A program made the position numbers and the translations under genes. Below the pieces are notes generated by a model. It saw nothing but the letters and a program-made list of their open reading frames with translations, had not been told where the DNA came from and made no database searches. Below, piece by piece: positions 40,659 through 49,611 of a DNA stretch of 64,000 bases (its first letter is position 1; every line of letters starts with the position of its first letter). Location of the stretch: NCBI RefSeq assembly GCF_001439805.1, contig NZ_JYLK01000016.1, positions 1 to 64,000 of the forward strand, given 5' to 3'. The stretch comes from Pseudomonas trivialis (GTDB lineage: Bacteria > Pseudomonadota > Gammaproteobacteria > Pseudomonadales > Pseudomonadaceae).

Positions 40659-41030
40659 TCAGCCGCCGGACTTCCTGGCCTTGTAACCGAGCTTGATCAG
40701 CTCGGCCAACAGCAGTTCGACGTGATCGCCCTGGATCTCGATGACCCCGTCCTTCAATGCGCCGCCGGTGCCACAGCGCTTCTTCAGCGTGGTGGCAAGC
40801 TCCTTGAGCGCGTCTTCGGCCAGGGGCACGCCGGTGATGGTGGTCACCGTCTTGCCGCCACGGCCCTTGCTTTCGCGGCGCACGCGGGCAATGCCGTCAC
40901 CTTCGGGGATCAGGGTCTGTTTGCAGGTACAGGCGTCCACGGGCTGACGACAGTCCGGGCAGTGTCGACCTGCGTCGGTGGAAAATACCAGGCCGCCGAG
41001 GGCGGCGAAGGATGCGGCTTTTTTGGCCAC
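40659..41030 (-). CDS. SUI1/YciH-like translation initiation factor
   Basis: A 123-residue protein of the bacterial SUI1 (eIF1-like, YciH) family. The N-terminal part has a CPDC...CTC cysteine cluster (HCPDCRQPVDACTC), and the SUI1 domain follows with RRESKGRGGKTVTTITG and KKRCGTGGALKDGVIEIQGD (in two parts). E. coli YciH influences the fidelity of initiation complexes. The likely start is the GTG at 41030, giving the canonical MAKKA N-terminus with AGGA seven bases ahead; a TTG at 41036 is possible. The upstream 183 bases before the Nudix gene hold no recognisable gene. Confidence 0.9.
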   Translation of the reverse strand: MAKKAASFAALGGLVFSTDAGRHCPDCRQPVDACTCKQTLIPEGDGIARVRRESKGRGGKTVTTITGVPLAEDALKELATTLKKRCGTGGALKDGVIEIQGDHVELLLAELIKLGYKARKSGG

Positions 41031-41213
41031 CGGCAATCCTCTTGGGAGGATGGAGACTGATCGACGTTCGCACCGGGCGAATATCGACCGCGAAGCCCCA
41101 CTCAGGCAGGGGCAGCGCTACCGAATCGCCAAGGCGGTTCGGGTGAAAAGGCGCGCAGTGTAACGGCAAAAACGCAGCTTGCTAAGGGCCAAATGGCGCC
41201 AATTCATGCCGCT

Positions 41214-41753
41214 TTAGCGACGTGAAGCCAGATAGCGTCGCAAGCCCTCCTGGGCGTCCGGGCAGTAAGGCTTTTGCTCAGCCTCTGCGAGCACGGCGTC
41301 CAGGGGCAGAAAGCGCGCTTCCATGACCTCTTCGGGCTGCAGCAACAGCGGTCCGTCCCACACGGCGGAATAGGATGTGCACCACAGGCGGCTGTCGCCG
41401 TCCTCGAAGTAGAAGTGGTCATGTTCGACCAGCTCCACCCCGCTCACCCCAAGTTCTTCTGCAAGCTCGCGTGCGGCCGACACGGCGTAGCTTTCCCCGG
41501 CCGCCACCATGCCACCGGCTGCGGTGTCCCAGAACCCGGGATACAGCGCCTTGCTCAGGGTGCGCCGATGCACACACAGCTCGCCTTTGGTGTTGAACAG
41601 AAAGATGAACGTACAACGGCCGATAAGACCGCGCTGGCGAAGGTCGGAACGTACAAGATGGCCGAGCAGGTTGTCCTGCCCGTCCACCCAGCAGATCAAT
41701 TCAGCATCCGAGGCCGCTCGGTGCGCGGCCTCTTTTTGAAGAGCGTCCATCAT
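41214..41753 (-). CDS. Nudix hydrolase (YfcD-like)
   Basis: A 179-residue Nudix hydrolase. The Nudix box is GGMVAAGESYAVSAARELAEELGV in split form: glycine pair at the start, REL and EELG forming the metal-binding core (residues about 80-103). The N-terminal LICWVDGQDNLLGHLVR and the RCTFIFLFNTKGELCVHRR segment resemble YfcD and IDI-like Nudix proteins acting on nucleoside diphosphate derivatives. The ATG at 41753 overlaps the DUF2333 stop codon by one base (TGATG); ATG 41750 is an alternative, so the two genes are translationally coupled. Exact substrate unknown. Confidence 0.87.
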   Translation of the reverse strand: MMDALQKEAAHRAASDAELICWVDGQDNLLGHLVRSDLRQRGLIGRCTFIFLFNTKGELCVHRRTLSKALYPGFWDTAAGGMVAAGESYAVSAARELAEELGVSGVELVEHDHFYFEDGDSRLWCTSYSAVWDGPLLLQPEEVMEARFLPLDAVLAEAEQKPYCPDAQEGLRRYLASRR

Positions 41754-42820
41754 CAACCCTGATTGAGGAGCTGACGCAAATCGATCACTGCAGCGTTTGC
41801 TCGGGAAATGTAGTTGGCCATCACCAGCGAATGATTCGCCAGTACCCCGAAGCCACTGCCGTTAAGAATCATAGGACTCCACACCGGTTCCTGCGAGGCC
41901 TCCAGCTCACGAATGATCTGGCGCACGCTGACGGTGGCGTTTTTCTTGGCCAGCACGTCGGCAAAATCGACCTCAATGGCACGCAGCAGGTGGGACAGGG
42001 CCCAGGCCTGGCCGCGCGCTTCGTAGAACACGTTGTCGATCTGCATCCACGGGGTTTCCACCACTTCTTCATCGACCTGCGGCACTTCGCCCGGCGCCAG
42101 CGCCTCGGTTTTCAGCGCGGTGTTGAGTTTCACCCGGCCCACGCTGGCTGACAGGCGTTGCGACAGCGAGCCCAGGCGCGTGGCGACATCGCCCAGCCAG
42201 TTGTTGAGGTTGTCGGCCCGCGCATAAAACAGCGCGCCGCGCTGGTTAGGGTCGGACAGACGCGCTTCATAGCGGTTCAGGGAGTTGATGCCTTCCTGGT
42301 ATTCCGACTCGCTGGAAGGCAGCACCCAGCTCTTGTTGTCGAAGTTGAAGCGCGGCTCGGCCTTGGCCAGGTCAGCGTCTTCGGCGGATTGGGACTGGGA
42401 GCGGGCAAAGTCCTTACGCAGGGCACGGGTCAGGTCACGCACCTGCACCAGCACGCCGTATTCCCAGCTCGGCATGTTGTCCATCCACAGGCCAGGCGGG
42501 AAACGGTCGTTGGAAATGTAACCGCCCGGCTTGTTCAGCAAGGTGCCGACCACGGTCTTGAGGGTTTCGACGGTGGTGTAGCCGATCACCATCTGCTTGC
42601 CTTCCTGCTCGGCGGCAAGCTGGGCATTCTGCTGCACCGGAAACAGCGCGGGCTCTTCGCTCCAGTACCAGCCCAGAGCGCCGGTGACCAACAGGTACAA
42701 GCCGAGCACACCCAGCACGGCGCGGCTCATCAGTACGCTACGAAAATAGCTGCGGTGGGTCGACTTGGGCTCAGGGGCGGGGCCTTTGGCACTGCCTGCG
42801 CGGTTTTTCCAGTCCAGCAT
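41753..42820 (-). CDS. DUF2333-family membrane protein
   Basis: A 355-residue protein with a cytoplasmic N-terminal tail, one transmembrane helix (residues about 32-52, SRAVLGVLGLYLLVTGALGWY in that region) and a long periplasmic domain of the DUF2333 family. Conserved-looking stretches are NKPGGYISNDRFPPGLWMDN (residues about 96-115) and GSGFGVLANHSLVMANYISR near the C-terminus. Function is unknown. It is the first gene of a DUF2333-Nudix unit and is divergent from the diguanylate cyclase gene, an order also seen in P. aeruginosa. Conservation across the genus suggests an envelope housekeeping role, which is inference. Confidence 0.87.
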   Translation of the reverse strand: MLDWKNRAGSAKGPAPEPKSTHRSYFRSVLMSRAVLGVLGLYLLVTGALGWYWSEEPALFPVQQNAQLAAEQEGKQMVIGYTTVETLKTVVGTLLNKPGGYISNDRFPPGLWMDNMPSWEYGVLVQVRDLTRALRKDFARSQSQSAEDADLAKAEPRFNFDNKSWVLPSSESEYQEGINSLNRYEARLSDPNQRGALFYARADNLNNWLGDVATRLGSLSQRLSASVGRVKLNTALKTEALAPGEVPQVDEEVVETPWMQIDNVFYEARGQAWALSHLLRAIEVDFADVLAKKNATVSVRQIIRELEASQEPVWSPMILNGSGFGVLANHSLVMANYISRANAAVIDLRQLLNQG

Positions 42821-43120
42821 GGCGATATCCTTTCAATCACTTGAGTTCATGCACTACAAAAGGCGGCGTGCGTTCAAATATTCCGACCACAACCCTAACC
42901 CATCGTGCCCGTCAGTGCGCAGGCTTTGCGCAAACTGGCGGTTGCCGGACGCTCGACTATAAAGGATGCACGCTTTTTTTTGCGCGACCCGACGGGCAGA
43001 ACGGTGACCGAATATCAACCGTGCGCAGTTTATTGACATACGACACTCATCCGACCGAAAGAGGTGCTAGCATAGCGCCATCAGTCGACCTCAGCATGCA
43101 GCCTAACTAGTAGTCAGGAT
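42821..43120. other. 300-base divergent intergenic region
   Basis: The gap between the DUF2333 and GcbA-like genes is AT-richer than its surroundings. It contains CTATAAAGG near 42957 with a poly-T tract at 42973-42980, and a consensus TTGACA at 43033-43038 whose spacing to the nearest -10-like TAGCAT (43068) is too long for a normal sigma70 promoter. No gene or clear hairpin is visible; it presumably holds the two divergent promoters. Confidence 0.4.
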
Positions 43121-44791
43121 ATGACCGAGTCAGAAGACCCCAGCCGTGAGCGTCTCAAGCACCATTTTGCCCAGCGGGTAATTCATCAGGCGCGTCAAAT
43201 TCTCGAGATCTGGCAGCGCCTGCAACGCAGCGAATGGTCCGAGGCCGACTTTCGCGAACTCAGTGAGGCCAACCTGCGCCTGCTGCGCTTTGCCGAGCGT
43301 TTCGAACAGCCCGAACACAGCCAGCTGGCGCGGCATATTGGCGAATCGCTCAACGCGGTGGACGCCAATCGCGGTCGTCTGAGCAGCCACCTGATCACCG
43401 ACCTCAACCGTCTGATGCAGCGCCTGTCGCGCACCGGTCTGCGTCAGGGCGACCAGTTGGAGCAAACCTTCCTGCCGCCGATGCGTAAACCGATCTACGT
43501 GATGCTGGCCGATCACGACCGCGCCGAACGCCTGGCCAAGCAGCTGGAATTCTTTGGCCTGAGCGCACAGTCCCTGGACAGCGTGGCGGCGTTTCGTTCG
43601 TCCATGGCCGAGCGCCTGCCATCGGCCTTGGTGATGGACGTGGACTTCTGCGGCGCAGGCCTGGGCCTCAAGCTCGCCGCCGAAGCGCAGGAGGGGCTGG
43701 AGCAGAAACTGCCACTGCTGTTTTTCAGCCTGCATGAAACCGACACCCCGACGCGCCTGGCGGCGGTGCGTGCCGGCGGCCAGGAGTTCCTCACCGGCAC
43801 TCTCGAAGCGTCGAGCCTGTTGGAAAAGATCGAGGTGCTCACCTGCGTCGCCCAGTACGAGCCCTATAAAGTGCTGATCATCGACGACTCGCGGGCCCAG
43901 GCGCTGCACACCGAGCGGCTGCTCAACAGCGCCGGCATCGTCACCCGCACACTGATCGAGCCGATCCAGGCCATGGCCGAGCTGGCCGACTTCCAGCCCG
44001 ACCTGATCATCCTCGACATGTACATGCCCGCCTGCACAGGCACCGAACTGGCCAAGGTCATCCGCCACAACGACCGCTACGTGAGCGTGCCGATCATCTA
44101 CCTGTCAGCCGAAGACGACCTCGACAAGCAGCTGGACGCCATGAGCGAAGGCGGCGACGACTTTCTCACCAAGCCGATCAAGCCGCGCCACCTGATCACC
44201 ACCGTGCGCAACCGCGCCGCCCGCGCCCGCAACCTCAAGGCGAGGATGGTGCGCGACAGCCTGACCGGGCTGTACAACCACACCCATATCCTGCAATTGC
44301 TCGAAGACTGCAGCTTCCGCGCGCGCCGCGAAAACAAGCCGCTGAGCTTTGCCATGCTCGACATCGACCACTTCAAGCGGGTCAATGACAGCCACGGCCA
44401 CCCCATGGGCGACCGCGTAATCAAGAGCCTGGCGCTGTTTCTCAAGCAGCGCCTGCGCAAGACCGACTACATCGGACGCTACGGCGGCGAAGAGTTTGCC
44501 ATCGTGATGCCCGACACCGACCTGGAATCGGCCAGCAAGGTGCTGGATGAAATTCGCGAGCGCTTTGCCGAAATCCACTACCCGGCCAAGCCGCAGGATT
44601 TGTGGTGCACCTTCAGCGCGGGACTGGTGGAGCTGTGCGACGATTCCGACAGCCTGATGATGGCCGCCCAGGCCGACGAAGCGCTGTACCGCGCCAAGCA
44701 CGCCGGGCGCAATCGCGTACATGCCGCACACGCGCCGAATCAAAGTGCCATCTTTTCACCGGAATCGACTGATTCCGTCATAAGGATGTAA
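43121..44791 (+). CDS. gcbA: GGDEF diguanylate cyclase with two receiver domains (GcbA-like)
   Basis: A 556-residue response-regulator-type diguanylate cyclase making c-di-GMP. The N-terminal 115 residues are helical (possibly HPt-like). Residues about 125-240 form a degenerate receiver with an aspartate (D173) but no recognisable KP lysine. Residues about 248-365 form a full receiver with D299 in LDMYMP and KPIK. The cyclase has an intact GGEEF (455-459) and an allosteric I-site RKTD (446-449), so it should be active and product-inhibited. In P. fluorescens Pf0-1, GcbA promotes biofilm formation; identity here rests on architecture and the conserved neighbourhood. The chemoreceptor gene starts 53 bp later. 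Confidence 0.9.
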   Translation: MTESEDPSRERLKHHFAQRVIHQARQILEIWQRLQRSEWSEADFRELSEANLRLLRFAERFEQPEHSQLARHIGESLNAVDANRGRLSSHLITDLNRLMQRLSRTGLRQGDQLEQTFLPPMRKPIYVMLADHDRAERLAKQLEFFGLSAQSLDSVAAFRSSMAERLPSALVMDVDFCGAGLGLKLAAEAQEGLEQKLPLLFFSLHETDTPTRLAAVRAGGQEFLTGTLEASSLLEKIEVLTCVAQYEPYKVLIIDDSRAQALHTERLLNSAGIVTRTLIEPIQAMAELADFQPDLIILDMYMPACTGTELAKVIRHNDRYVSVPIIYLSAEDDLDKQLDAMSEGGDDFLTKPIKPRHLITTVRNRAARARNLKARMVRDSLTGLYNHTHILQLLEDCSFRARRENKPLSFAMLDIDHFKRVNDSHGHPMGDRVIKSLALFLKQRLRKTDYIGRYGGEEFAIVMPDTDLESASKVLDEIRERFAEIHYPAKPQDLWCTFSAGLVELCDDSDSLMMAAQADEALYRAKHAGRNRVHAAHAPNQSAIFSPESTDSVIRM

Positions 44792-44843
44792 TGGAAACGC
44801 AATAACTTCAGGCGCTTACCTTTGCTGTCGGTAGAAACCCCGC

Positions 44844-46805
44844 ATGCGCCTGAAGCTGCTGACCAATCTCAATACCCTGCTGCTGGTGGCCGTGTGCCTG
44901 GCGCTGGGGGCGACGCTGTGGTGGTCGCAACGCGCACTGGAGCGCCCCTATTTGCTCATGGAGCGCTACCTGGGCCTGGCGCAAACGTTCCAGAACCAGG
45001 CCGCGCGCAATATCGACGACTACCTGGCCAGCGGCGATGCCCTGCGCCTGAGCAGCGCCAGCCAGAGCCTGGAAACCCTGTTGCAGCAGCTCGACGAATT
45101 GCCCGCCGAACTTGCGCAAAACCTGCGCCCCAGCCTGACCAACCTGGAAGCCTTCAGCAGAACCGACCTGCTGGCCGCTGGCAAACTGGCCGGCGACCCG
45201 CAGGCGCTGTTGCTGCAAGCCGAGCGCGAATTGGGCGCCAACCTTGACCAGCTCAGCCAGTACGCCAGCGGCATAAACTCGGCAGACGCCACCCGCTACC
45301 TGCCACCGCTGCTGGCGGCATCGCAACACCTGGGCCGGTTATCCCTGGCCCGCGACAAGCTGGTGAGCAGCGGGCGCGCGGAACTGGCCGACGATGTAGA
45401 ACGCGAAGTCAGCAATATGCGCACCCAGGCCGAGGTGCTGGAACACTTGCCGCTGCTGGGCGTCAAGGCCAGCGCCGACTCCAATACCGACGATTTTTCA
45501 GCGCTGATGGGTTTGGAAAACACCACGAAGACCGAAGCCCAAGACACCGGCGTCGACCTCAAGCGTGAACTCAACAGCCTGCTCACCCGCTACCCCGCCG
45601 AACTCAAACGCACCCGCGAACAGATCCAGCAACGCACCGACCTCAGCGCCGCCACCCACCTGAAAATCGCCGCCGTGCAGCAGGCCATTGCCGGACTGGA
45701 ACCGGTGGTGCGCGCCCAGCACGGCAAGATCCAGGGCGAAGTGCGCCTGATGCAAGGGCTGATGATCGGCCTGATCCTGCTGATTGCGCTGCTGATCGAC
45801 ACCCTGCAACGGCATCTGGCGCGCAAGCTGACCAGCCTGGCCCCGGCCCTGTCGACTTGGGCCGAAGGCGACTTCAGCCAGCCGATTGCCCTGGGCAGGA
45901 CCAACCGCGAATTGCATGACATCGAAGCGTCTCTCAACCGTCTGCGCACGTATCTGGTGGAACTGGTGGGCACCATTCGCGGCAATGCCGAAGCGGTGGC
46001 CGGCACCAGCCGCACCCTGGCCGAACTGAGCAGCGGCCTGCACGACGGCGCCGAACGCCAGGCCGGGGACACCGCGCAGATTCGCGATTCGCTGGGCGAA
46101 CTGGAGGCGACCATCCAGCAGGTTGCCGGCGATGCCAGCCAGGCCGCCGGCGCCAGTCGCAGCGCCGGCCAGGCGGTGGAACAGGGCCAGCGCGTGATCG
46201 GCCTGAGCCTGACCGGGCTGCGTGCGCTGGTGGGCGAGGTGCAGCAGAACGCGCAGATGATCGAAAAGCTCGCGGAAGAATCGGCCACCATTGGCGGCGT
46301 GCTCACGGTAATCCGCTCGATTGCCGAACAGACCAACCTGCTGGCGCTCAATGCAGCGATCGAAGCCGCCCGTGCCGGTGAGGCCGGTCGCGGGTTCGCC
46401 GTGGTCGCCGACGAAGTGCGCTCCCTCGCCCAGCGCACGGCCGGCGCCACCGCGCAGATCCAGAGCCTGATCGCCAGCCTGCAGACCGCGGCCCATCAGT
46501 CGGTGCAAGGCATGCGCGCCCAGGTCGAACACGCCGAGGCCACCGCCCAGCAAGCCCAGGCGGCGGATGGTGCGCTGGATGAGATCGTCGAGGCGATCCA
46601 GACCATTTCCGAGACGGCGGTGCGCATTGCCGAGGTGACCGCGCAACAAAGTGGCGCGGTGAGTGAGATACGCGACAACAGCGAGCGGATTCACCAACTG
46701 GGTGAGAACAATCTGCTGCGTATCGGCCAGGGCCGCAGCCAGGGCGAGCACTTGCTGGTGCTCGGCGGGCAACTGAACACGGCGGTCAAAGCCTTCCGCG
46801 TCTAA
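44844..46805 (+). CDS. ctpL: Methyl-accepting chemotaxis protein (CtpL-like)
   Basis: A 653-residue chemoreceptor. TM1 is at residues about 9-27 and TM2 at about 308-326, enclosing a roughly 280-residue all-helical periplasmic ligand domain. A HAMP region follows (LARKLTSLAPALSTWAEGDF). The signalling tip is IRSIAEQTNLLALNAAIEAA followed by RAGEAGRGFAVVADEVRSLA, and adaptation helices flank it. P. aeruginosa CtpL, at the same position after the GGDEF gene, is linked to phosphate and aromatic amine taxis. Orthology is inferred from order and size; I cannot read the ligand. The ATG at 44844 has a weak ribosome-binding site. Unlike P. aeruginosa, no dipZ gene follows before aroQ. Confidence 0.88.
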   Translation: MRLKLLTNLNTLLLVAVCLALGATLWWSQRALERPYLLMERYLGLAQTFQNQAARNIDDYLASGDALRLSSASQSLETLLQQLDELPAELAQNLRPSLTNLEAFSRTDLLAAGKLAGDPQALLLQAERELGANLDQLSQYASGINSADATRYLPPLLAASQHLGRLSLARDKLVSSGRAELADDVEREVSNMRTQAEVLEHLPLLGVKASADSNTDDFSALMGLENTTKTEAQDTGVDLKRELNSLLTRYPAELKRTREQIQQRTDLSAATHLKIAAVQQAIAGLEPVVRAQHGKIQGEVRLMQGLMIGLILLIALLIDTLQRHLARKLTSLAPALSTWAEGDFSQPIALGRTNRELHDIEASLNRLRTYLVELVGTIRGNAEAVAGTSRTLAELSSGLHDGAERQAGDTAQIRDSLGELEATIQQVAGDASQAAGASRSAGQAVEQGQRVIGLSLTGLRALVGEVQQNAQMIEKLAEESATIGGVLTVIRSIAEQTNLLALNAAIEAARAGEAGRGFAVVADEVRSLAQRTAGATAQIQSLIASLQTAAHQSVQGMRAQVEHAEATAQQAQAADGALDEIVEAIQTISETAVRIAEVTAQQSGAVSEIRDNSERIHQLGENNLLRIGQGRSQGEHLLVLGGQLNTAVKAFRV

Positions 46806-46994
46806 CCTGCCCAGTACAGATCCAGAACTCAATGGAGACAGTGTCACCAATGACTGGATTCAAACTCCCAGTCACAAATTTTTCGCTATCCTCGCTAATC
46901 GTGCTGCCTACTGCATAGAACTGGACAGTCACAAAGGCTTTGCGGCATAGTCGCCGGGTTCTGCCGTACCCACATCAATAACAAGGAACAGCCG

Positions 46995-47450
46995 ATGGCG
47001 ACCTTTCTGGTTCTTCACGGACCCAACCTGAACCTGCTTGGCACCCGCGAACCGGGCGTCTACGGGGCAGTCACCCTGGACCAGATCAACCTCGACCTGG
47101 AACGCAGGGCCCGTGAAGCCGGCCACCATTTGCTCTACCTGCAAAGCAATGCCGAGTACGAACTGATTGATCGCATCCATGCCGCGCGTGGCGAAGGCGT
47201 GGACTTTATCCTGATCAATCCCGCCGCGTTTACGCACACAAGTGTTGCATTACGTGACGCGCTGCTGGCGGTGAGCATCCCATTCATCGAAGTGCATTTG
47301 TCGAACGTGCACAAACGCGAAGCTTTCCGCCATCACTCCTACTTCTCCGATGTAGCGGTAGGTGTGATCTGCGGCCTTGGCGCCAGCGGTTACCGGCTGG
47401 CCCTGGAGGCCGCCCTGGAACAACTTGAACAACCGGCCAAGCGCCCCTGA
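46995..47450 (+). CDS. aroQ: Type II 3-dehydroquinate dehydratase
   Basis: A 151-residue dodecameric dehydroquinase of the shikimate pathway. Key features are the N-terminal HGPNLNLLGTREPGVYG with catalytic Y23, and the HLSNVHKREAFRHHSYFS segment (about residues 97-114) with the active-site His and substrate-binding residues. It trans-eliminates water from 3-dehydroquinate. AAGGAAC precedes the ATG at 46995. It lies 24 bp upstream of accB, an aroQ-accB-accC order common in gamma-proteobacteria, suggesting one transcript. The 189 bases before it hold the presumed promoter but no obvious consensus elements. Confidence 0.95.
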   Translation: MATFLVLHGPNLNLLGTREPGVYGAVTLDQINLDLERRAREAGHHLLYLQSNAEYELIDRIHAARGEGVDFILINPAAFTHTSVALRDALLAVSIPFIEVHLSNVHKREAFRHHSYFSDVAVGVICGLGASGYRLALEAALEQLEQPAKRP

Positions 47451-47474
47451 CCGACCCTTGGGAGTTGATGATTC

Positions 47475-47939
47475 ATGGATATCCGTAAAGTCAAGAAACT
47501 GATCGAACTGCTGGAAGAATCCGGTATCGACGAGCTGGAAATCAAGGAAGGCGAAGAGTCCGTACGGATCAGCCGTCACAGCAAGACCCCGGCCCAACAG
47601 TTCTACGCGCCGCAAATGCAAGCGCCGGCGCCGGCCGCTGCTGCTCCGGCCGCCGCACCTGCTGCCGCCGCTGCGCCTGCCGCACCGGCAGAGCCTGTGC
47701 TGAACGGCTTCGTGGTTAAGTCGCCAATGGTCGGTACCTTCTACCGCACCCCGGCACCGACCTCGCCAGCCTTCGTTGAAGTCGGCAAGACCGTGAAAGT
47801 GGGCGACACCATCTGCATCGTTGAAGCGATGAAGATGATGAACCACATCACCGCTGAAAAAGCCGGCGTCATTGAATCCATCCTGGTAGAAAACGGTCAG
47901 CCGGTTGAGTACGACCAGCCGCTGTTCACCATCGTTTGA
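47475..47939 (+). CDS. accB: Biotin carboxyl carrier protein of acetyl-CoA carboxylase
   Basis: A 154-residue BCCP. The N-terminal helix pair (KLIELLEESGIDELEIKEGE) is followed by an Ala/Pro-rich flexible linker (residues about 47-75) and the biotinyl domain with the biotin attachment lysine K120 in EAMKMMN. It carries carboxybiotin between AccC and the carboxyltransferase in the first step of fatty acid synthesis. The accC gene begins 17 bp downstream. The start ATG at 47475 has GGGAG twelve bases upstream, slightly distant. Confidence 0.96.
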   Translation: MDIRKVKKLIELLEESGIDELEIKEGEESVRISRHSKTPAQQFYAPQMQAPAPAAAAPAAAPAAAAAPAAPAEPVLNGFVVKSPMVGTFYRTPAPTSPAFVEVGKTVKVGDTICIVEAMKMMNHITAEKAGVIESILVENGQPVEYDQPLFTIV

Positions 47940-47956
47940 ACCGCGGAGCGCCTTCG

Positions 47957-49318
47957 ATGTTGAAACCTGCGAAGAAACTGCAAAAAGTCCTGATCGCCAA
48001 CCGCGGCGAGATCGCGCTGCGTATCCTGCGCGCCTGTAAGGAAGAGGGCATCAAGACCGTCGCTGTTTACTCGACGGCCGATACCGAATTGATGCACGTG
48101 AAACTGGCGGACGAAAGCATCTGCATCGGCCCGCCACTGGCCACGAACTCGTACCTGAAAGTCTCGAACATCATCGCGGCCGCTGAAGTGACCGGCGCTG
48201 ATGGCATCCACCCGGGCTACGGCTTCCTCGCGGAAAACGCCGACTTCGCCGAGCAGGTGGAGAAGTCCGGGTTTGCCTTCATCGGTCCGAAAGCCGACAC
48301 CATTCGCCTGATGGGTGACAAGGTATCGGCCAAGGACGCCATGATCGCGGCCGGCGTGCCAACCGTTCCAGGCTCCGACGGCCCGCTGCCGGAAGACGAG
48401 GCAACCGCCCTGCGCATTGGTCGCGAAGTCGGTTACCCGGTGATCATCAAAGCCGCCGGCGGCGGTGGTGGTCGCGGCATGCGCGTGGTGCACAAGGAAG
48501 AAGACCTGATCGAAGCCGCCAAGCAGACCCGCTCTGAAGCGGGCGCCTGGTTCGGCAACCCGATGGTCTATCTGGAGAAATACCTGACCAACCCACGTCA
48601 CGTGGAAGTGCAGGTATTGTCCGACGGCCAGGGCCATGCCATCCACCTGGGCGACCGCGATTGCTCGCTGCAACGTCGTCACCAGAAGGTCCTGGAAGAG
48701 GCCCCGGCACCGGGCCTGGACGAAAAAGCCCGCCAGGAAGTACTGGCTCGCTGCGTCAAGGCGTGCATCGACATCAACTACCGTGGCGCCGGTACGTTCG
48801 AGTTCCTCTACGAGAACGGCCGCTTCTACTTCATCGAGATGAACACGCGCGTGCAGGTAGAGCACCCGGTATCGGAGATGGTCACCGGTATCGACATCGT
48901 CAAGGAGATGCTGAGCATCGCCGCCGGCAACGTGTTGTCCTTCACCCAGGACGACGTGAAGATGCATGGTCACTCCCTGGAGTGCCGCATCAACGCCGAA
49001 GACCCGAAAACCTTTATCCCAAGCCCTGGCCTGGTCAAGCATTTCCACGCGCCCGGCGGCAACGGCGTCCGTGTGGATTCGCACCTGTACAGCGGCTACA
49101 AGGTTCCGTCCAACTACGACTCGCTGATCGGCAAGCTGATCACCTGGGGCGCCACCCGCGACGAGGCCATGGCCCGCATGCGTAACGCCCTGGACGAAAT
49201 CGTGGTCGACGGCATCAAGACCAACATCCCGCTGCACCGGGACCTGGTGCGTGATGAAGGCTTCTGCGAAGGGGGTGTGAACATTCACTACCTGGAACAC
49301 AAGCTGGCCAACCAGTAA
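47957..49318 (+). CDS. accC: Biotin carboxylase subunit of acetyl-CoA carboxylase
   Basis: A 453-residue ATP-grasp biotin carboxylase. It opens with KVLIANRGEIALRILRAC; the ATP-binding glycine loop is KAAGGGGGRGMRVV, and the catalytic region is FIEMNTRVQVEHPVSE. It carboxylates the biotin of AccB using bicarbonate and ATP. The start at ATG 47957 has GGAG eight bases ahead; it is a few residues longer than the P. aeruginosa protein (MLKPAKKLQ rather than MLE). It is in an operon with aroQ and accB, and a strong intrinsic terminator follows at 49329-49363. Confidence 0.96.
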   Translation: MLKPAKKLQKVLIANRGEIALRILRACKEEGIKTVAVYSTADTELMHVKLADESICIGPPLATNSYLKVSNIIAAAEVTGADGIHPGYGFLAENADFAEQVEKSGFAFIGPKADTIRLMGDKVSAKDAMIAAGVPTVPGSDGPLPEDEATALRIGREVGYPVIIKAAGGGGGRGMRVVHKEEDLIEAAKQTRSEAGAWFGNPMVYLEKYLTNPRHVEVQVLSDGQGHAIHLGDRDCSLQRRHQKVLEEAPAPGLDEKARQEVLARCVKACIDINYRGAGTFEFLYENGRFYFIEMNTRVQVEHPVSEMVTGIDIVKEMLSIAAGNVLSFTQDDVKMHGHSLECRINAEDPKTFIPSPGLVKHFHAPGGNGVRVDSHLYSGYKVPSNYDSLIGKLITWGATRDEAMARMRNALDEIVVDGIKTNIPLHRDLVRDEGFCEGGVNIHYLEHKLANQ

Positions 49319-49328
49319 GCGCTCCACC

Positions 49329-49363
49329 CAACAAAGCCGCCTTCGGGCGGTTTTGTTGTTTTT
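49329..49363 (+). terminator. Rho-independent terminator of the aroQ-accB-accC operon
   Basis: A 13-bp stem (49329-49341 with 49346-49358, one G-T wobble) around a stable TTCG loop is followed by TTTTT. It starts ten bases after the accC stop. Confidence 0.92.
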
Positions 49364-49398
49364 GAGGGTTGGCAAAATACCTGTGCCGAGCGGGCTTG

Positions 49399-49534
49399 TT
49401 GTGGCGAGCGGGCTTGCCCCGCGTTGGAGTGCGAAGCACTCCCAATAGGACATTCCCGGTTTGCCTGCCTAACCGAGAGTGCCGATTTCAGGGCCACTTC
49501 GCGCCCCAACGCGGGGCAAGCCCGCTCGCCACAA
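49399..49534. repeat. Palindromic dispersed element with a different interior
   Basis: Perfect 29-bp inverted ends (49399-49427 and 49506-49534) match the ends of the elements at 25615-25751 and 59283-59415, but the 78-base interior is unrelated to theirs except for a GTGCGAAGCAC-type hairpin. A truncated extra end copy (GAGCGGGCTTG) sits just before it at 49388-49398. It occupies most of the 293-base gap between accC and prmA; short ORFs across it are repeat translations. Confidence 0.87.
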
Positions 49535-49611
49535 GCCCTGCTCTCGCGTAAACTTGCGCGCTTTCGCAGCCCCCTCCCCGCTGCACACTCATTTTTCCAA
49601 AGGTGCCCGCC

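Noticed and set aside
47897..49453. 518-codon minus-strand ORF opposite accC
   Set aside because: Antisense shadow; AccC motifs are intact on the plus strand.
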